DNA of 64,000 nucleotides from Ferrimonas marina (GCF_900129905.1 NZ_FQXG01000006.1:351167-415166), one strand, 5' to 3'; numbered from the stretch's first letter, positions 1-10,367 are shown. Made by a program: numbers and translations. The notes: generated from the sequence alone by a model not told the origin.

Positions 1-21
1 ACGTTTTTTTGCGAGGGAATT

Positions 22-609
22 ATGCGTCATCAAAAGGGCTTTACCTTTGTCGAGCTGGTCATCGTGGTGGTGATCCTCGGCCTGCTGGCCGCGGCGGCCT
101 TGCCGCGATTTATCAATATCACCGATGAGGCCGAGCGTGCCGCGTCGGAAGGGGTTGGCGGCGGCTTTGCCTCTGCCGTCGGGGTGACCCGTGCCCAGTG
201 GGAGGTGGACAACCGCCCGGCGGACGAGGTGCTGCTGTCCGGCGTGCCGGTGGCGGTGAACGCCTTTGGTTACCCCTCCGGTGGCGGTGCCCCGGATGGC
301 ATGAGCGAAGCGCAATGCGCCACCGCCTTCAGCGATATCCTGCAAAGTGCACCGCCGACGGCGCTGCAGGGTGAAGACGCCAGCACCGCACGCTACTACG
401 TCACGGTACGCAGTGGCGGCGGCAACGCCACCACCCCGGCCGGGGATGAGATCACCGGCCTGAGCCGCTGTGTCTACCACGCCATCACCTCGCTGGAACT
501 GAACGCCAACACCGGTGTGCCCAGCCCGGCGACCCCGAACCCGGACAGCGTGGGCACCGGCTTTATCTACAACAGCGGCACCGGCCAGGTGATCAGCTTT
601 ACCAACTAA
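22..609 (+). CDS. mshB: MSHA-type minor pilin (MshB-like)
   Basis: 195-residue type IV prepilin. The first residues MRHQKG precede a prepilin peptidase site (G/F) with glutamate at mature position 5 (FTFVE), followed by a hydrophobic helix of about 20 residues; the rest is a secreted globular domain with two cysteines (near residues 99 and 151). Expected to be cleaved and methylated by the prepilin peptidase and placed in the inner membrane for assembly into a mannose-sensitive haemagglutinin (MSHA) pilus. It stands directly before two mshA-like pilins, the place mshB holds in Vibrio and Shewanella. ATG at 22 has a GAGGG ribosome site at 13-17. The window edge hides whatever precedes it. Pilin class is secure; the mshB name is by position. 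Confidence 0.8.
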   Translation: MRHQKGFTFVELVIVVVILGLLAAAALPRFINITDEAERAASEGVGGGFASAVGVTRAQWEVDNRPADEVLLSGVPVAVNAFGYPSGGGAPDGMSEAQCATAFSDILQSAPPTALQGEDASTARYYVTVRSGGGNATTPAGDEITGLSRCVYHAITSLELNANTGVPSPATPNPDSVGTGFIYNSGTGQVISFTN

Positions 610-656
610 GGATTCGGCCCCAGGGCCATTTTGGGATTGTTATAGGAGTCAATACG

Positions 657-1163
657 ATGAAACAGCAACGCGGTTTTACCCTGATTGAGCTGGTGGTGGT
701 GATCGTGATCCTCGGGATCCTCGCCGTTTACGCCGCACCGAAATTTATCAACCTGCAGACCGATGCCCGCGCCGCCACCCTGGACGGCATGTCCGGCGCG
801 CTGAAGGGCGCCAACTCCCTGGTCTACTCCAAGGCGGCGATCGCTGGTGTTGAGGGCACGGATTGTTCCGACGCCACCTCCGCTTGTACTATCGCCATCG
901 ATAACGCGACGACTCCGACCACCGTGGTGCCGGTGTTTGGTTACGTTCAGGGCGCGGTGGCCGATGTGACCGCCATCCTCGACATCGACACCACCAACGA
1001 GTGGGGTGTGGCGGTTCCGGATGCCGCGGTTTCCTCCGCCGATATCATTATTTATCCTCAGCAGATCGCGCCGACCACCTCTGCCAAGTGCTTCCTGGAG
1101 TACACTCAGCCCTCCGCGGCGGGTGATCTCCCGGTGTATGACGTGGTATCAACCAACTGCTGA
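657..1163 (+). CDS. mshA: MSHA major pilin, first copy
   Basis: 168-residue type IV prepilin with leader MKQQRG, cleavage before FTLIE, Glu at +5 and a long hydrophobic helix. It has the C-terminal cysteine pair typical of pilins (FLE context after a Cys near residue 149, and the final Cys) and a further internal pair near residues 76-82. MSHA pilins form the fibre for surface attachment. The first 65 or so residues are nearly the same as those of the next gene, pointing to gene duplication. A TAGGAG ribosome site precedes ATG at 657. A strong hairpin follows the stop codon. Confidence 0.85.
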   Translation: MKQQRGFTLIELVVVIVILGILAVYAAPKFINLQTDARAATLDGMSGALKGANSLVYSKAAIAGVEGTDCSDATSACTIAIDNATTPTTVVPVFGYVQGAVADVTAILDIDTTNEWGVAVPDAAVSSADIIIYPQQIAPTTSAKCFLEYTQPSAAGDLPVYDVVSTNC

Positions 1164-1177
1164 TCGGCGTTAACCTT

Positions 1178-1206
1178 GGGCGCTCTGAGTTTGAGCGCCC
1201 CTTTGC
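1178..1206 (+). terminator. Hairpin between the two mshA copies
   Basis: GGGCGCTC (1178-1185) pairs perfectly with GAGCGCCC (1193-1200), followed by CTTTGCTTT. The T run is interrupted, so this may be a partial terminator or an mRNA-stabilising 3' hairpin that raises the amount of the first pilin message relative to downstream genes. Confidence 0.5.
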
Positions 1207-1244
1207 TTTACCTATTTAGGGTTGTTCCAGTTCAGGAAGAGACA

Positions 1245-1736
1245 ATGAAAAAACAACAAGGCGGCTTTACCCTGATTGAGCTGGTGGTGGTGATCGTGAT
1301 CCTGGGGATCCTGTCGGTCTACGCCGCACCGAAGTTCATCAACATCCAGAGCGATGCCCGCATCGCCACCCTGCGCGGTGCGGAAGGGGCGATCAAGGGT
1401 GCCAATGCGCTGGTCTACTCCAAGGCTGCCATCGGTGGTGTGGAAGGGGCGGCGGATGACACCGTAACCATCGACGGCGTCGACACCAAGATCGCCTACG
1501 GCTATGTGCAGGAGGATTACGCCTCCATCGCCAACATCCTGGATGCCGACATTGAGCAGCTCACCGCCACCACCGATGTGGCCGCTGCCGAGTGGGGGAT
1601 CTACGTCGATACCACTGCCAGCAACCTCAAGGTGGTGCCCAAGGGCTTCTCTGCGGGCCAGGCGTGCCATCTGATCTACGTCGAGGCCACCAATACCACG
1701 CGCCCGGATTACAGCATCCTGGCCACGGACTGCTAA
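1245..1736 (+). CDS. mshA: MSHA major pilin, second copy
   Basis: 163-residue type IV prepilin. ATG at 1245 is chosen because it gives the short leader MKKQQGG before the FTLIE cleavage site and follows an AGGAAGA ribosome site at 1234-1240; an upstream ATG at 1176 would give an implausible 24-residue extension through the preceding hairpin. The N-terminal helix and the GANALVYSKAAIGGVEG stretch closely match the preceding pilin, while the C-terminal half differs and lacks its internal cysteine pair, keeping only the last two cysteines. It is a paralogue rather than an exact repeat and may be an alternative or co-assembled major subunit. Confidence 0.85.
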   Translation: MKKQQGGFTLIELVVVIVILGILSVYAAPKFINIQSDARIATLRGAEGAIKGANALVYSKAAIGGVEGAADDTVTIDGVDTKIAYGYVQEDYASIANILDADIEQLTATTDVAAAEWGIYVDTTASNLKVVPKGFSAGQACHLIYVEATNTTRPDYSILATDC

Positions 1737-1753
1737 GTAACCCCACGTAACGA

Positions 1754-1773
1754 GGGGGAGCATCGCCTCCCCC
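1754..1773 (+). other. Hairpin after second mshA copy
   Basis: GGGGGAG (1754-1760) pairs with CTCCCCC (1767-1773). There is no following T run, so it is unlikely to be an intrinsic terminator; a 3'-end stability element for the abundant pilin message is a reasonable guess. Confidence 0.35.
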
Positions 1774-1783
1774 ACAAAGCCCT

Positions 1784-2197
1784 ATGCAGTGTTCTCGTGG
1801 CTTTACCCTGATCGAGCTGGTGGTGGTGATCATCCTGGTCAGCATCCTATCGGTGTTTGCCCTGCCGCGTTTGCTGGGGGCTTCGTCGTACCAGACCGAA
1901 GTGACCCGGGATGCGCTGATCGCGGATCTGCGGGTGATGCAGCAGCATCGCCTGGCGGGGCAAGGCTGCCAGTTAATCGCTGGCAGCGACGCCTATCGGC
2001 TCGATGGCGACTGCGAGGGAGGTCGCTCCCTCTCCGGCCTTAGCCTGTTCCTTGGCAGCAGTGAATCCTTCACCCTCACCATGGACGCCATGGGTCGACC
2101 CACCGGCGATTGCGATAATGGCTGTGCCCTGCAGTTGGTGGGGCAAAGCAATCTGTCCATCTGTTTGGAGTCGGAGGGCTATGTCCATGGCTGCTAA
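1784..2197 (+). CDS. mshC: MSHA minor pilin MshC
   Basis: 137-residue prepilin-like protein with leader MQCSRG, cleavage before FTLIE, Glu at +5 and a hydrophobic helix, then a short globular domain rich in cysteine. Size and place between mshA and mshD match MshC, a minor pilin that helps start or prime pilus assembly. The ribosome site before ATG 1784 is weak, so translation may be low or coupled. Its last 17 bases overlap the start of mshD. Confidence 0.75.
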   Translation: MQCSRGFTLIELVVVIILVSILSVFALPRLLGASSYQTEVTRDALIADLRVMQQHRLAGQGCQLIAGSDAYRLDGDCEGGRSLSGLSLFLGSSESFTLTMDAMGRPTGDCDNGCALQLVGQSNLSICLESEGYVHGC

Positions 2198-2699
2198 ACC
2201 GGGAACTGTGCGCCGACTGGCCGGGTTTACCCTGGTGGAGATGGTGGTGGGCATGGTGGTGCTGGCCATCGCCCTGGTGCTGATCGCTACCTTGTTGTTC
2301 CCCCTGGGGGAGCGTGCAGCGCTGAGCGTGCACCGGGCTAAATCGGCCCAGCTCGGTCAGGCGGTGCTGGCGCAGATGGCTGGCCGCCGGGTCGACCGGG
2401 ACACCCCCGCCGGGGGCGGACGGATCGCCAGCCTCAGTTGCTGCGATCAGGACAGCAGTGTTTGTGCCCAGAGCGGGACAGCGCCCGCTGACTGGACCTG
2501 GCTGGATCAATTCCACGGCTACCAGGGAACCCCTCAAGCCCTGTTGGGTAACGACCACTACCAGCAGTTTACCCTGGCGATCCAGGTTCAATGCCTCAGC
2601 GACAGTGCCTGGCCCGACGGGGTCAAGGCGGTGGACCTGTCGGTTACCGCACCGGATGGCGAGGTGTTCCTGTTCACCCAGCTGCGGGGTAATTACTGA
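2181..2699 (+). CDS. mshD: MSHA minor pilin MshD
   Basis: 172-residue prepilin-like protein. Start chosen at ATG 2181, inside the end of mshC, because it has a GGAGG site at 2173-2177 and yields a short charged leader ending in LAG before FTLVE with Glu at +5. A second ATG at 2187 is possible. The rest is a small cysteine-containing domain. Ends with TGA overlapping the ATG of mshO (ATGA), so translation is probably coupled. Named by motif, size and position. Confidence 0.75.
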   Translation: MSMAAKPGTVRRLAGFTLVEMVVGMVVLAIALVLIATLLFPLGERAALSVHRAKSAQLGQAVLAQMAGRRVDRDTPAGGGRIASLSCCDQDSSVCAQSGTAPADWTWLDQFHGYQGTPQALLGNDHYQQFTLAIQVQCLSDSAWPDGVKAVDLSVTAPDGEVFLFTQLRGNY

Positions 2700-3457
2700 T
2701 GCGTCGATATGGCCCCCTTCGTCGGCGCATGCTCGGACTGACCCTGGTGGAGATGGTGGTGACCCTGGTGGTGATGTCGGTGCTGGCCATTGGCGTCACC
2801 GGCTTCCTCACCTACGGCACCCGCATCTACGTGGAGGGCCACACCTGGCAGCAGCACCTCAGCAGTATCCGCTTTGCCAGCCAACGGCTGTCCCGGGAGC
2901 TGCAGCATGCCCTGCCGGGTACTGTCGAGATCAGCGGTGGCTGTATCGCGTTTCGCCCGGTGGTGGCCGCTAATCGCTATCTGGGACTCAATCAGGACGA
3001 GCTGCGCGGCTACCCGCCCCAGTGCTGGGCCGGCAGTGATTGCACCGACTGCGGCGGTTGTACCGATCTGACCCTGGCACTGCTGGAGGGCTACCGGCCT
3101 CACCTAGCGCAGCTGGATCAGCTGGATGTCTCCGCCGGGGAAGCCACCCTGGCTTTCTCCCCCAGCTTGCCGCCGCTGAGCCAAACCGAAGGGCAGCGCT
3201 ACTTCCTGCTGGACGAGGCGGTGACCTGGTGCCAGGTGGGCGAGTCCCTTGAGCGCAACGGCGTGCTGATGGGTGAGGGATTGATCAACGACTTGGCGGT
3301 CTGCAATGCCGAGGGCGCCGACTCCAGCCAGTGCCCGTTCGTGATGACCGCGCCGGGACAGACCCAGAATGCTTTGGTTCGCACCCAGTGGTGGGTGACC
3401 GATGGCGACGTATCTCAGCGCTTCAGCCAGGAGGTGCAGCTTGTTCACGTACCCTAA
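2699..3457 (+). CDS. mshO: MSHA biogenesis pseudopilin MshO
   Basis: 252-residue prepilin-like protein; cleavage predicted after MRRYGPLRRRMLG, before LTLVE (Glu +5), then a hydrophobic helix near residues 17-36. The long globular part has a cluster of cysteines (CWAGSDCTDCGGCTD, residues about 109-123), consistent with a disulphide-stabilised minor pilin. Start overlaps the mshD stop by one base. MshO is the larger minor pilin of MSHA systems and lies here in its usual place. Confidence 0.75.
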   Translation: MRRYGPLRRRMLGLTLVEMVVTLVVMSVLAIGVTGFLTYGTRIYVEGHTWQQHLSSIRFASQRLSRELQHALPGTVEISGGCIAFRPVVAANRYLGLNQDELRGYPPQCWAGSDCTDCGGCTDLTLALLEGYRPHLAQLDQLDVSAGEATLAFSPSLPPLSQTEGQRYFLLDEAVTWCQVGESLERNGVLMGEGLINDLAVCNAEGADSSQCPFVMTAPGQTQNALVRTQWWVTDGDVSQRFSQEVQLVHVP

Positions 3458-3911
3458 GGCCACCGCGCCAGGCCGTTCCCTCAAGCGACAACAGGGCGCG
3501 ACCCTGATCGTCGCCGTGTTCGTGCTGACGGTGATGACCCTGCTGGCCACCGTGCTGATCTCTGCCTTGACCCAGGAAAGCCGCAGCGTCGGCTTGGAAA
3601 CCAACGGCACCCGGGCCTGGGCGGCGGCGCAAAGCGGCATCGATTGGGGGCTGGCCCAGGTGCTCAATCGCGGCAGCACCGATGCCGTTCAAGCCTGTGA
3701 GGGCAGCGGCGGTGTAGCAGGCAGCACCCTGACCCCTGGCACTGGCCTGGTGGACAGCAATGGCTTCTATAACTGCGAAGTCCAATTGACCTGTCAGCAC
3801 CAGGACGGCCTGGACGGGGTCGAAAATCAATTCATTATGACCGCTGTAGCCCGTTGTGGTGCCGACGCCATTGCCGCCCAGCGACAGATCGAGGTGCTGG
3901 CCTATGACTAG
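3441..3911 (+). CDS. mshP: MSHA biogenesis protein MshP
   Basis: 156-residue membrane-anchored protein with a short basic N terminus ending QQGATLIVAVFVLTV, an N-terminal hydrophobic helix of the PilX/MshP kind, and a periplasmic domain with four cysteines. A TTG start at 3441 is proposed: AGGAGG at 3429-3434 lies six bases before it, and it overlaps the end of mshO as elsewhere in this operon. The upstream ATG at 3402 is in the same frame but has no clear ribosome site. Ends overlapping the mshQ start. Confidence 0.7.
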   Translation: MFTYPKATAPGRSLKRQQGATLIVAVFVLTVMTLLATVLISALTQESRSVGLETNGTRAWAAAQSGIDWGLAQVLNRGSTDAVQACEGSGGVAGSTLTPGTGLVDSNGFYNCEVQLTCQHQDGLDGVENQFIMTAVARCGADAIAAQRQIEVLAYD

Positions 3912-6900
3912 GCTGATGGCCGTACTGCTGGCCGGCGTGTTTCTGGCCTTACCGAGCCAAGCCCAGGCGCAGCCTGCCTGTGCCGATCTTTTTACCGATC
4001 CCTACCGGGGCTATCAGGGCAGCCTGGATACGCCGGTGGGTAATGCCAAGCTGCAGATCAAAAATGGCAACAGCCGGACCTTGTATGCCAATCAATCCCC
4101 CTATTACTACGACGAAATCCTGATTGATGACGACAGCAAGCTGTTGATCGATGGCCAACCGGGTCAGACCGTGACCATCTTTGCTAACAAGATCACCATG
4201 GGTGAGGCAGCCAAGGCCAATGAGGGGGGAGATAGCAGTGCCTTACTATTGGTGATCCACGAAAAGGGTGACATCAAGGAAGACGCCGAGATCTATGGCT
4301 TCGTTTGGTTCGATGATGAGGCGGTCCTGAAAGAGGGCGCCAAGATCCACGGTGGTCTAGGTGGGGGTGGCAAGCTCGATGTGGAGGAGGATTTCCAATA
4401 CCACTTCGAGGAGGATAAATGGAAGGAGGGTGACTTCTCCCTGCTGTGCGACGGCAGTGAAACGGAGCCACCGCCACCGCTGGGCCATCTGGAGCAGTGC
4501 GTTGAGCGCTACCCTGGCCCGATCAGTGGCATGACCACCGGGGTGAAGCTCAAGGGCGATGACGAGCCCGCCTTTGTTTACGGCACCCACAATTTCTGGC
4601 TCAACATGGGCGGTGATGTCAGCTGGGACAAGGCTGACCACTGGGTATGTGACGGCAAGGAGTGCTCAGCAGAGGGACCGCTGGCATTGGATGCGGAGAT
4701 GCCGGCCTTTATCGACACCGACAGCAACACCAAGCTGGAGGTAAAAAGTGGCGAGGTTGTTGTGCTCACCGCCGCCGACGGGGTCGAATACAAAGAGATC
4801 ACCATCAAGAGTGGCGGTAGCCTGACCTTTGCCGCAGATCAGCGCTACCTGATCACCACGCTGGAGATGGAGAAAGCCAGCCACCTGGTGATGCCTGCCG
4901 GCAACTATTACGTCAACGACTTTACGACCAAGGCGGGAAAGGACGAAAGCGAGGAGGCGGTGATCGAGGTTACCGGCACCATCACCGTGGTGGTGGAGGA
5001 TAAGTTCGAGCTGGGGGAGTACGGTCGCTTTAACACACCCACGCGAGGCGAGGCCGGCCCCTCTGAGCTGGTGGAGTTTTGGGGCTTTGACCATTTGCAC
5101 ATCAATGCCGGTAGCGTGTTTTCCGGTTACCTCTACTCCAGTACCGAAGATGGTCACCTGCGGGTGAAGAAGGACGCCACCCTGTACGGTGCCGCCACCA
5201 TTTACAAGGAACTGGAGCTGGAGGGGAATGCGGTAGTGGATGGCAGTCAGCGTTGCCAGAGCCGGATCCCGGAGCCCACCGTCTACAGAGTGCAACACCG
5301 CGGCCAGGCAGTGCAATGTGAAGGGGGGATGGTGACCCTACAGGCCTGTGCCGACCTTGGTTGCACCAAGTTGATGACCACCCCCACAACGGTGGCTTTG
5401 AATCCTTCACAGGGTTGGGATGTGGACGATGCCAGCGCCTTTACCTTTACCGGTGAGGCCACAATACGCTTGCGCAGCAACAATCTGTCAGAGCGGATCC
5501 AACTGGGTACAGATCTGGCACAGAGTTGCCTGGTCAATGGCCTGCCATCGACTGACTGTGAGATGACCTTTGTTGAGAGTGGCCTGGTACTGGAGTCGCT
5601 GGTACCCCAGGGGTGCAGCACCGAAACCCTGCAAGTGCGGGCGATACAAAGCGCGGATGACCCACAGGTATGTGTCGGCGCTCTGACAGGCTCCCAGCCT
5701 CTGACCTTCCAGCTGTCAGCCGTGGCACCATCGAGCCCCGTCGGCAGCCCCAGCTTTACCCTGGCTGGGAGCAGCCTGCCCTTTGATCAGAGCATGGACT
5801 TGACCCTGGATTTTGATGACCAGGGCGTCGCAACGCCGGAGTTTCGCTACGACGATGTCGGACTGCTGCAACTGACCGCACAACACGTGGCCGAGGATGG
5901 CCTAGAGCTGTATGGCAGCGCCAGTTTGGTGATGGCACCCTCCCGTTTTGTCTTGACCAGCGAAGACCCGGCCGGGGTCTGTGCTGCCGGCGACAGCAGC
6001 TGCACTGCGTTTCGTCGTGCCGGTGAGGCCTTCTCCTTGCAGGTGCAGGCCCAATGCGGTGGCGATGTCGATGGTGTTGGCTCCTCGCCCGCCAACAACT
6101 TTGAGCACAGCGGCATTAAGGTACAGCCGGAGCTGGTCGCCCCCAGTGACGGTCGCAATGGTGTGGCCAGCGTCGATACCGTGCCGATCAGTCTGGGCAG
6201 TCAGGGGGTTGGTCGGGTAACGATGTCGATCAGCGAGGTCGGCGTGTTCAAATGGGCGCTGGATGGCGCGGTGGATTACCACGGTCGTGCCATCAGCCAG
6301 CAACGCAATGACGCACTGGGGCGCTTTATTCCCAGCTACCTGGAAGCGGTACCCAATAGCCCGAGTCTATCGGCCTTTTGCGCAAGCTGGGATGAAGCCA
6401 GCCAGCCCTACGACTTTACCTACCTGGAACAGCCACTGGGCTTTGCCGTTTACCCAGAGCTGGTGTTACGTGGCCGCAACCGGGCTGGAACTCAGACCTA
6501 CAACTATGTCGGCGAGTTCTGGCGAGTGGCAGACCAGCAGCCGCTGTTTAGCTACCACGAGGCCAGGGTGGGCGCGGCCAATGCGCAAGCGTTCGAGTTT
6601 AAGCGCTACGAGAACGAGCGGCGCCTGGATTGGGAGAATGGCGAGGTGCGCTTCAGCTCTGTCGACCTTCACGCTCGCTTTGCTGCTCAGTTGTCATTGT
6701 CGCTGAGTGCCGACGACGTTACCGATCTCGATGACGTCTGTGTTCAGGCGAATGCCGACGGCGGCTGCCTGGGTGTCGACTTTACCGGCATTGGTGGCAC
6801 TGAGCTGGTCAGTGGCCGGATGATGCTCGGCAACGTGTTTGGCAGCGAGAGCCAAACCCTGGACCTGCCAGTCTACGCCCAGGCCTATGATGGTCGCTAC

Positions 6901-7248
6901 TTTGTCACCCACCGGGCCGATCAGTGCACCACCATCGACCCGGATCAGCTGGAGCTGGCCAACGATGAGATCAGCCCCAGTCCGGGACAAGCGATGACCG
7001 ACGGACGGGCCACCGTGGTGCTGAGTGGAACGGGGCAGGCGTTGGAAACCGAGGTGGAGTACCTGCTGGGCTATCCTCACTGGCTGCAGTGGTTTTGGAT
7101 GCGGCAACCTGATCAGGACGACGTAAACCGGCAATGTCAGCTACCAAGTGGCGAGGGAATGCGCTGCAACCCCAAATCCTTGGCCACTTTTGGTCGCTTT
7201 CGGGGTCATGACAAGGTGATTTATCGCCGGGAGATACCGCCACTCTGA
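3904..7248 (+). CDS. mshQ: MSHA biogenesis protein MshQ
   Basis: 1,114-residue secreted protein, last gene of the msh operon and immediately before mreB as in Vibrio and Shewanella. ATG 3904 overlaps the mshP stop and gives a clear signal peptide (MTRLMAVLLAGVFLALPSQAQA, cleavage near residue 22); an ATG at 3856 in the same frame lies well inside mshP. Residues about 40-200 and 270-460 look like two related beta-rich segments with many Asp/Glu/Lys and Gly, reminiscent of polymer-forming or beta-helix folds. The C-terminal part, about 470-1114, resembles the large domain (DUF6701 in Pfam, from memory) typical of MshQ, with scattered cysteine pairs. Probably a surface or tip-associated pilus factor; exact role is not known. 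Confidence 0.75.
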   Translation: MTRLMAVLLAGVFLALPSQAQAQPACADLFTDPYRGYQGSLDTPVGNAKLQIKNGNSRTLYANQSPYYYDEILIDDDSKLLIDGQPGQTVTIFANKITMGEAAKANEGGDSSALLLVIHEKGDIKEDAEIYGFVWFDDEAVLKEGAKIHGGLGGGGKLDVEEDFQYHFEEDKWKEGDFSLLCDGSETEPPPPLGHLEQCVERYPGPISGMTTGVKLKGDDEPAFVYGTHNFWLNMGGDVSWDKADHWVCDGKECSAEGPLALDAEMPAFIDTDSNTKLEVKSGEVVVLTAADGVEYKEITIKSGGSLTFAADQRYLITTLEMEKASHLVMPAGNYYVNDFTTKAGKDESEEAVIEVTGTITVVVEDKFELGEYGRFNTPTRGEAGPSELVEFWGFDHLHINAGSVFSGYLYSSTEDGHLRVKKDATLYGAATIYKELELEGNAVVDGSQRCQSRIPEPTVYRVQHRGQAVQCEGGMVTLQACADLGCTKLMTTPTTVALNPSQGWDVDDASAFTFTGEATIRLRSNNLSERIQLGTDLAQSCLVNGLPSTDCEMTFVESGLVLESLVPQGCSTETLQVRAIQSADDPQVCVGALTGSQPLTFQLSAVAPSSPVGSPSFTLAGSSLPFDQSMDLTLDFDDQGVATPEFRYDDVGLLQLTAQHVAEDGLELYGSASLVMAPSRFVLTSEDPAGVCAAGDSSCTAFRRAGEAFSLQVQAQCGGDVDGVGSSPANNFEHSGIKVQPELVAPSDGRNGVASVDTVPISLGSQGVGRVTMSISEVGVFKWALDGAVDYHGRAISQQRNDALGRFIPSYLEAVPNSPSLSAFCASWDEASQPYDFTYLEQPLGFAVYPELVLRGRNRAGTQTYNYVGEFWRVADQQPLFSYHEARVGAANAQAFEFKRYENERRLDWENGEVRFSSVDLHARFAAQLSLSLSADDVTDLDDVCVQANADGGCLGVDFTGIGGTELVSGRMMLGNVFGSESQTLDLPVYAQAYDGRYFVTHRADQCTTIDPDQLELANDEISPSPGQAMTDGRATVVLSGTGQALETEVEYLLGYPHWLQWFWMRQPDQDDVNRQCQLPSGEGMRCNPKSLATFGRFRGHDKVIYRREIPPL

Positions 7249-7343
7249 TCGGCGCTTATCCGAGCTGAGTTTGAATTCGCTACCGCAACGAGATCCGCGG
7301 CGCGTTTTTTGGCCATCGCCCTCAAAGCCTTTGCAGATGCGGC

Positions 7344-8464
<1,121 letters not shown>

Positions 8465-8472
8465 GGCGCTTA

Positions 8473-9291
8473 ATGAAGCCTTTTTTCCTTCGGGGACTCT
8501 CGCCTCAGTACCGCCTCGCCATGGCGGTACTCTTTTCCCTCGGGCTGATTGTGTTCAACAATCAGCTCACGCCGGTGCGCTCCGCTCTGGCCACCCTGGT
8601 CAGTCCGATCCAGTACCTCGCCGCCATGCCCAGCATGGTGATCGATGCCCTCTCCAATAACCTTGCCACCCGCAGCATGCTGCTGGAGCAGAACCGCCAG
8701 ATGCAGCAGGAGCAGCTGTTGATCAGTGAGCGCCTGCAGCGGATGGAGCATCTGGAGCAGGAAAATCAGCGCTTGCGTACCCTGCTGGACTCCCCCGCCA
8801 GCGCCGATTCCCGGCGCATGGTGGCGGAGGTGCTGGCGGTGGATCAGGACCCGTTCAAGCACCTGGTGCTGATCGACAAGGGCGCCCTGCATGGCGTTTA
8901 CCCCGGGCAGCCGGTGCTGGACAACAACGGGGTGGTAGGCCAAGTGGTGGAGGTCAGTCAGACCAACGCCCGGGTGCTGCTGATCTCGGACTTGACCCAC
9001 GCTATCCCGGTGCGGGTGGCGAGCAGCGACGTGCGGGCGGTGGCCCACGGCAGTGGCCACACCGACGAGCTGGAGCTGCCCCACGTGGCGATGAACACCG
9101 ATCTGCAGGTGGGCGATCTGCTCAACACCTCCGGATTAGGCGGGCGCTTCCCTGAAGGCTATCCGGTGGCCCGGATCACCGACGTCCAGCGCACCGAAGG
9201 GCAGACCTTTGCCCTGGTGACGGCGGAACCCACCGCCAACCTGGATCGAATCCGCTACCTGCTGTTGCTGTGGCCCGGGGAGGACGTATAG
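8473..9291 (+). CDS. mreC: Rod shape-determining protein MreC
   Basis: 272-residue bitopic inner-membrane protein. One membrane helix at residues about 15-33, a periplasmic coiled coil at about 65-105 (Gln/Glu/Leu-rich, QQEQLLISERLQRMEHLEQE), then the two beta domains of the MreC family. It links MreB filaments to the elongasome enzymes PBP2 and RodA. Eight bases after mreB, one base before mreD. Length is slightly shorter than in E. coli because it lacks a long C-terminal tail. Confidence 0.95.
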   Translation: MKPFFLRGLSPQYRLAMAVLFSLGLIVFNNQLTPVRSALATLVSPIQYLAAMPSMVIDALSNNLATRSMLLEQNRQMQQEQLLISERLQRMEHLEQENQRLRTLLDSPASADSRRMVAEVLAVDQDPFKHLVLIDKGALHGVYPGQPVLDNNGVVGQVVEVSQTNARVLLISDLTHAIPVRVASSDVRAVAHGSGHTDELELPHVAMNTDLQVGDLLNTSGLGGRFPEGYPVARITDVQRTEGQTFALVTAEPTANLDRIRYLLLLWPGEDV

Positions 9292-9292
9292 C

Positions 9293-9778
9293 GTGGAAAG
9301 TCATTCTGGCCGAGGCATTATCTGGTCGTCGCTGCTGATAGCGACCCTGTTGCAGGTGATGCCCCTGCCGCAACTGCTGCAAGGCTGGCGCCCGGACTGG
9401 GTGCTGCTGGTGATGGTCTACTGGGTGTTGACCATGCCGCACCGGTTCAACATCCTCTCCGCCTGTGTGGTGGGGGTGCTGCTGGACATCCTGGTGGGCA
9501 GCACATTGGGGGTGCGAGGCCTGGCCTTCTCCATCGTCGCCTACCTGGTGGCGCTGCAGTACCAGAAGCTGCGCCATTTCGCCCTTATCCAACAGATGTT
9601 GATCGTCGGCTCGCTGTCGGTGCTGCTGCATCTGGTGGTATTCTGGGCCGAATACCTCAGTAACCCCGGCGTCAGCATCGACTGGGCCTACCTGCAACCG
9701 GCCTTAATCTCGCCATTGCTCTGGCCCTGGGTGTTCTGGCTGCTGGGCCGCATTCGTCGCGGTTCCAAGATCCGGTAA
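9293..9778 (+). CDS. mreD: Rod shape-determining protein MreD
   Basis: 161-residue integral membrane protein with about five hydrophobic helices, of the usual MreD length. GTG start at 9293 with GGGGAGG upstream at 9277-9283. Conserved family features include the W..D W.L..M.YW stretch after the first helix and the [18 protein letters not shown] segment. Part of the elongasome with MreB and MreC. Confidence 0.93.
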   Translation: MESHSGRGIIWSSLLIATLLQVMPLPQLLQGWRPDWVLLVMVYWVLTMPHRFNILSACVVGVLLDILVGSTLGVRGLAFSIVAYLVALQYQKLRHFALIQQMLIVGSLSVLLHLVVFWAEYLSNPGVSIDWAYLQPALISPLLWPWVFWLLGRIRRGSKIR

Positions 9779-9782
9779 CCCT

Positions 9783-10367
9783 ATGCACGCACTCTGCCTC
9801 GCTTCCAGCTCGCCACGCCGCCAGGCCCTGTTGGCGCAGCTGGGCTACCAGTTTGAGCTGGTGATCCCTGATATCGATGAAACCCCTCGAGCCGGTGAAA
9901 CACCGGCTCAATTGGTGGTGCGGCTGGCCCAGGAGAAGGCCAGCACCGGGTTGGCCATGCGCCAGAAGCAGGGCCACCAGGGCAACCTGGTGCTGGGCTC
10001 TGACACCATCGTGGTGCAAGATGGACGGGTACTGGGTAAGCCGGCCAACCGGGATGAGGCATTGGCGACGCTGCGCGCCCTCTCCGGTCGCGAACACCAG
10101 GTGATGACCGCGGTGGCACTAGCGGCAGAGGATGGCTGCGAGCATCGCTTGATCACCACCCAGGTGCAGTTTTGTGCTCTCACCGAGGCACAGATGGCCG
10201 CTTATTGGGACAGTGGTGAGCCAGCGGACAAGGCGGGCAGCTATGGTATCCAGGGACTGGGCGGCAATTTTGTCCGCGCCATCCAAGGCAGCTACTCCGC
10301 CGTGGTGGGCTTGCCCCTGGTGGAGACCCGAGAACTGATTGAACAGATGCAGGCAAAACAGGCATAA
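9783..10367 (+). CDS. maf: Maf-family nucleoside triphosphate pyrophosphatase (YhdE type)
   Basis: 194-residue Maf protein. N-terminal [12 protein letters not shown] is the family signature, followed by DIDETP, the GSDTIVV segment with the metal-binding aspartate, and GKP..R.EA. Maf proteins of this subtype hydrolyse dTTP, UTP and modified pyrimidine nucleotides, and are linked to house-cleaning and to septum control. Placed between mreD and rng as in many gammaproteobacteria. Its stop overlaps the rng start by one base (TAATG). Confidence 0.93.
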   Translation: MHALCLASSSPRRQALLAQLGYQFELVIPDIDETPRAGETPAQLVVRLAQEKASTGLAMRQKQGHQGNLVLGSDTIVVQDGRVLGKPANRDEALATLRALSGREHQVMTAVALAAEDGCEHRLITTQVQFCALTEAQMAAYWDSGEPADKAGSYGIQGLGGNFVRAIQGSYSAVVGLPLVETRELIEQMQAKQA

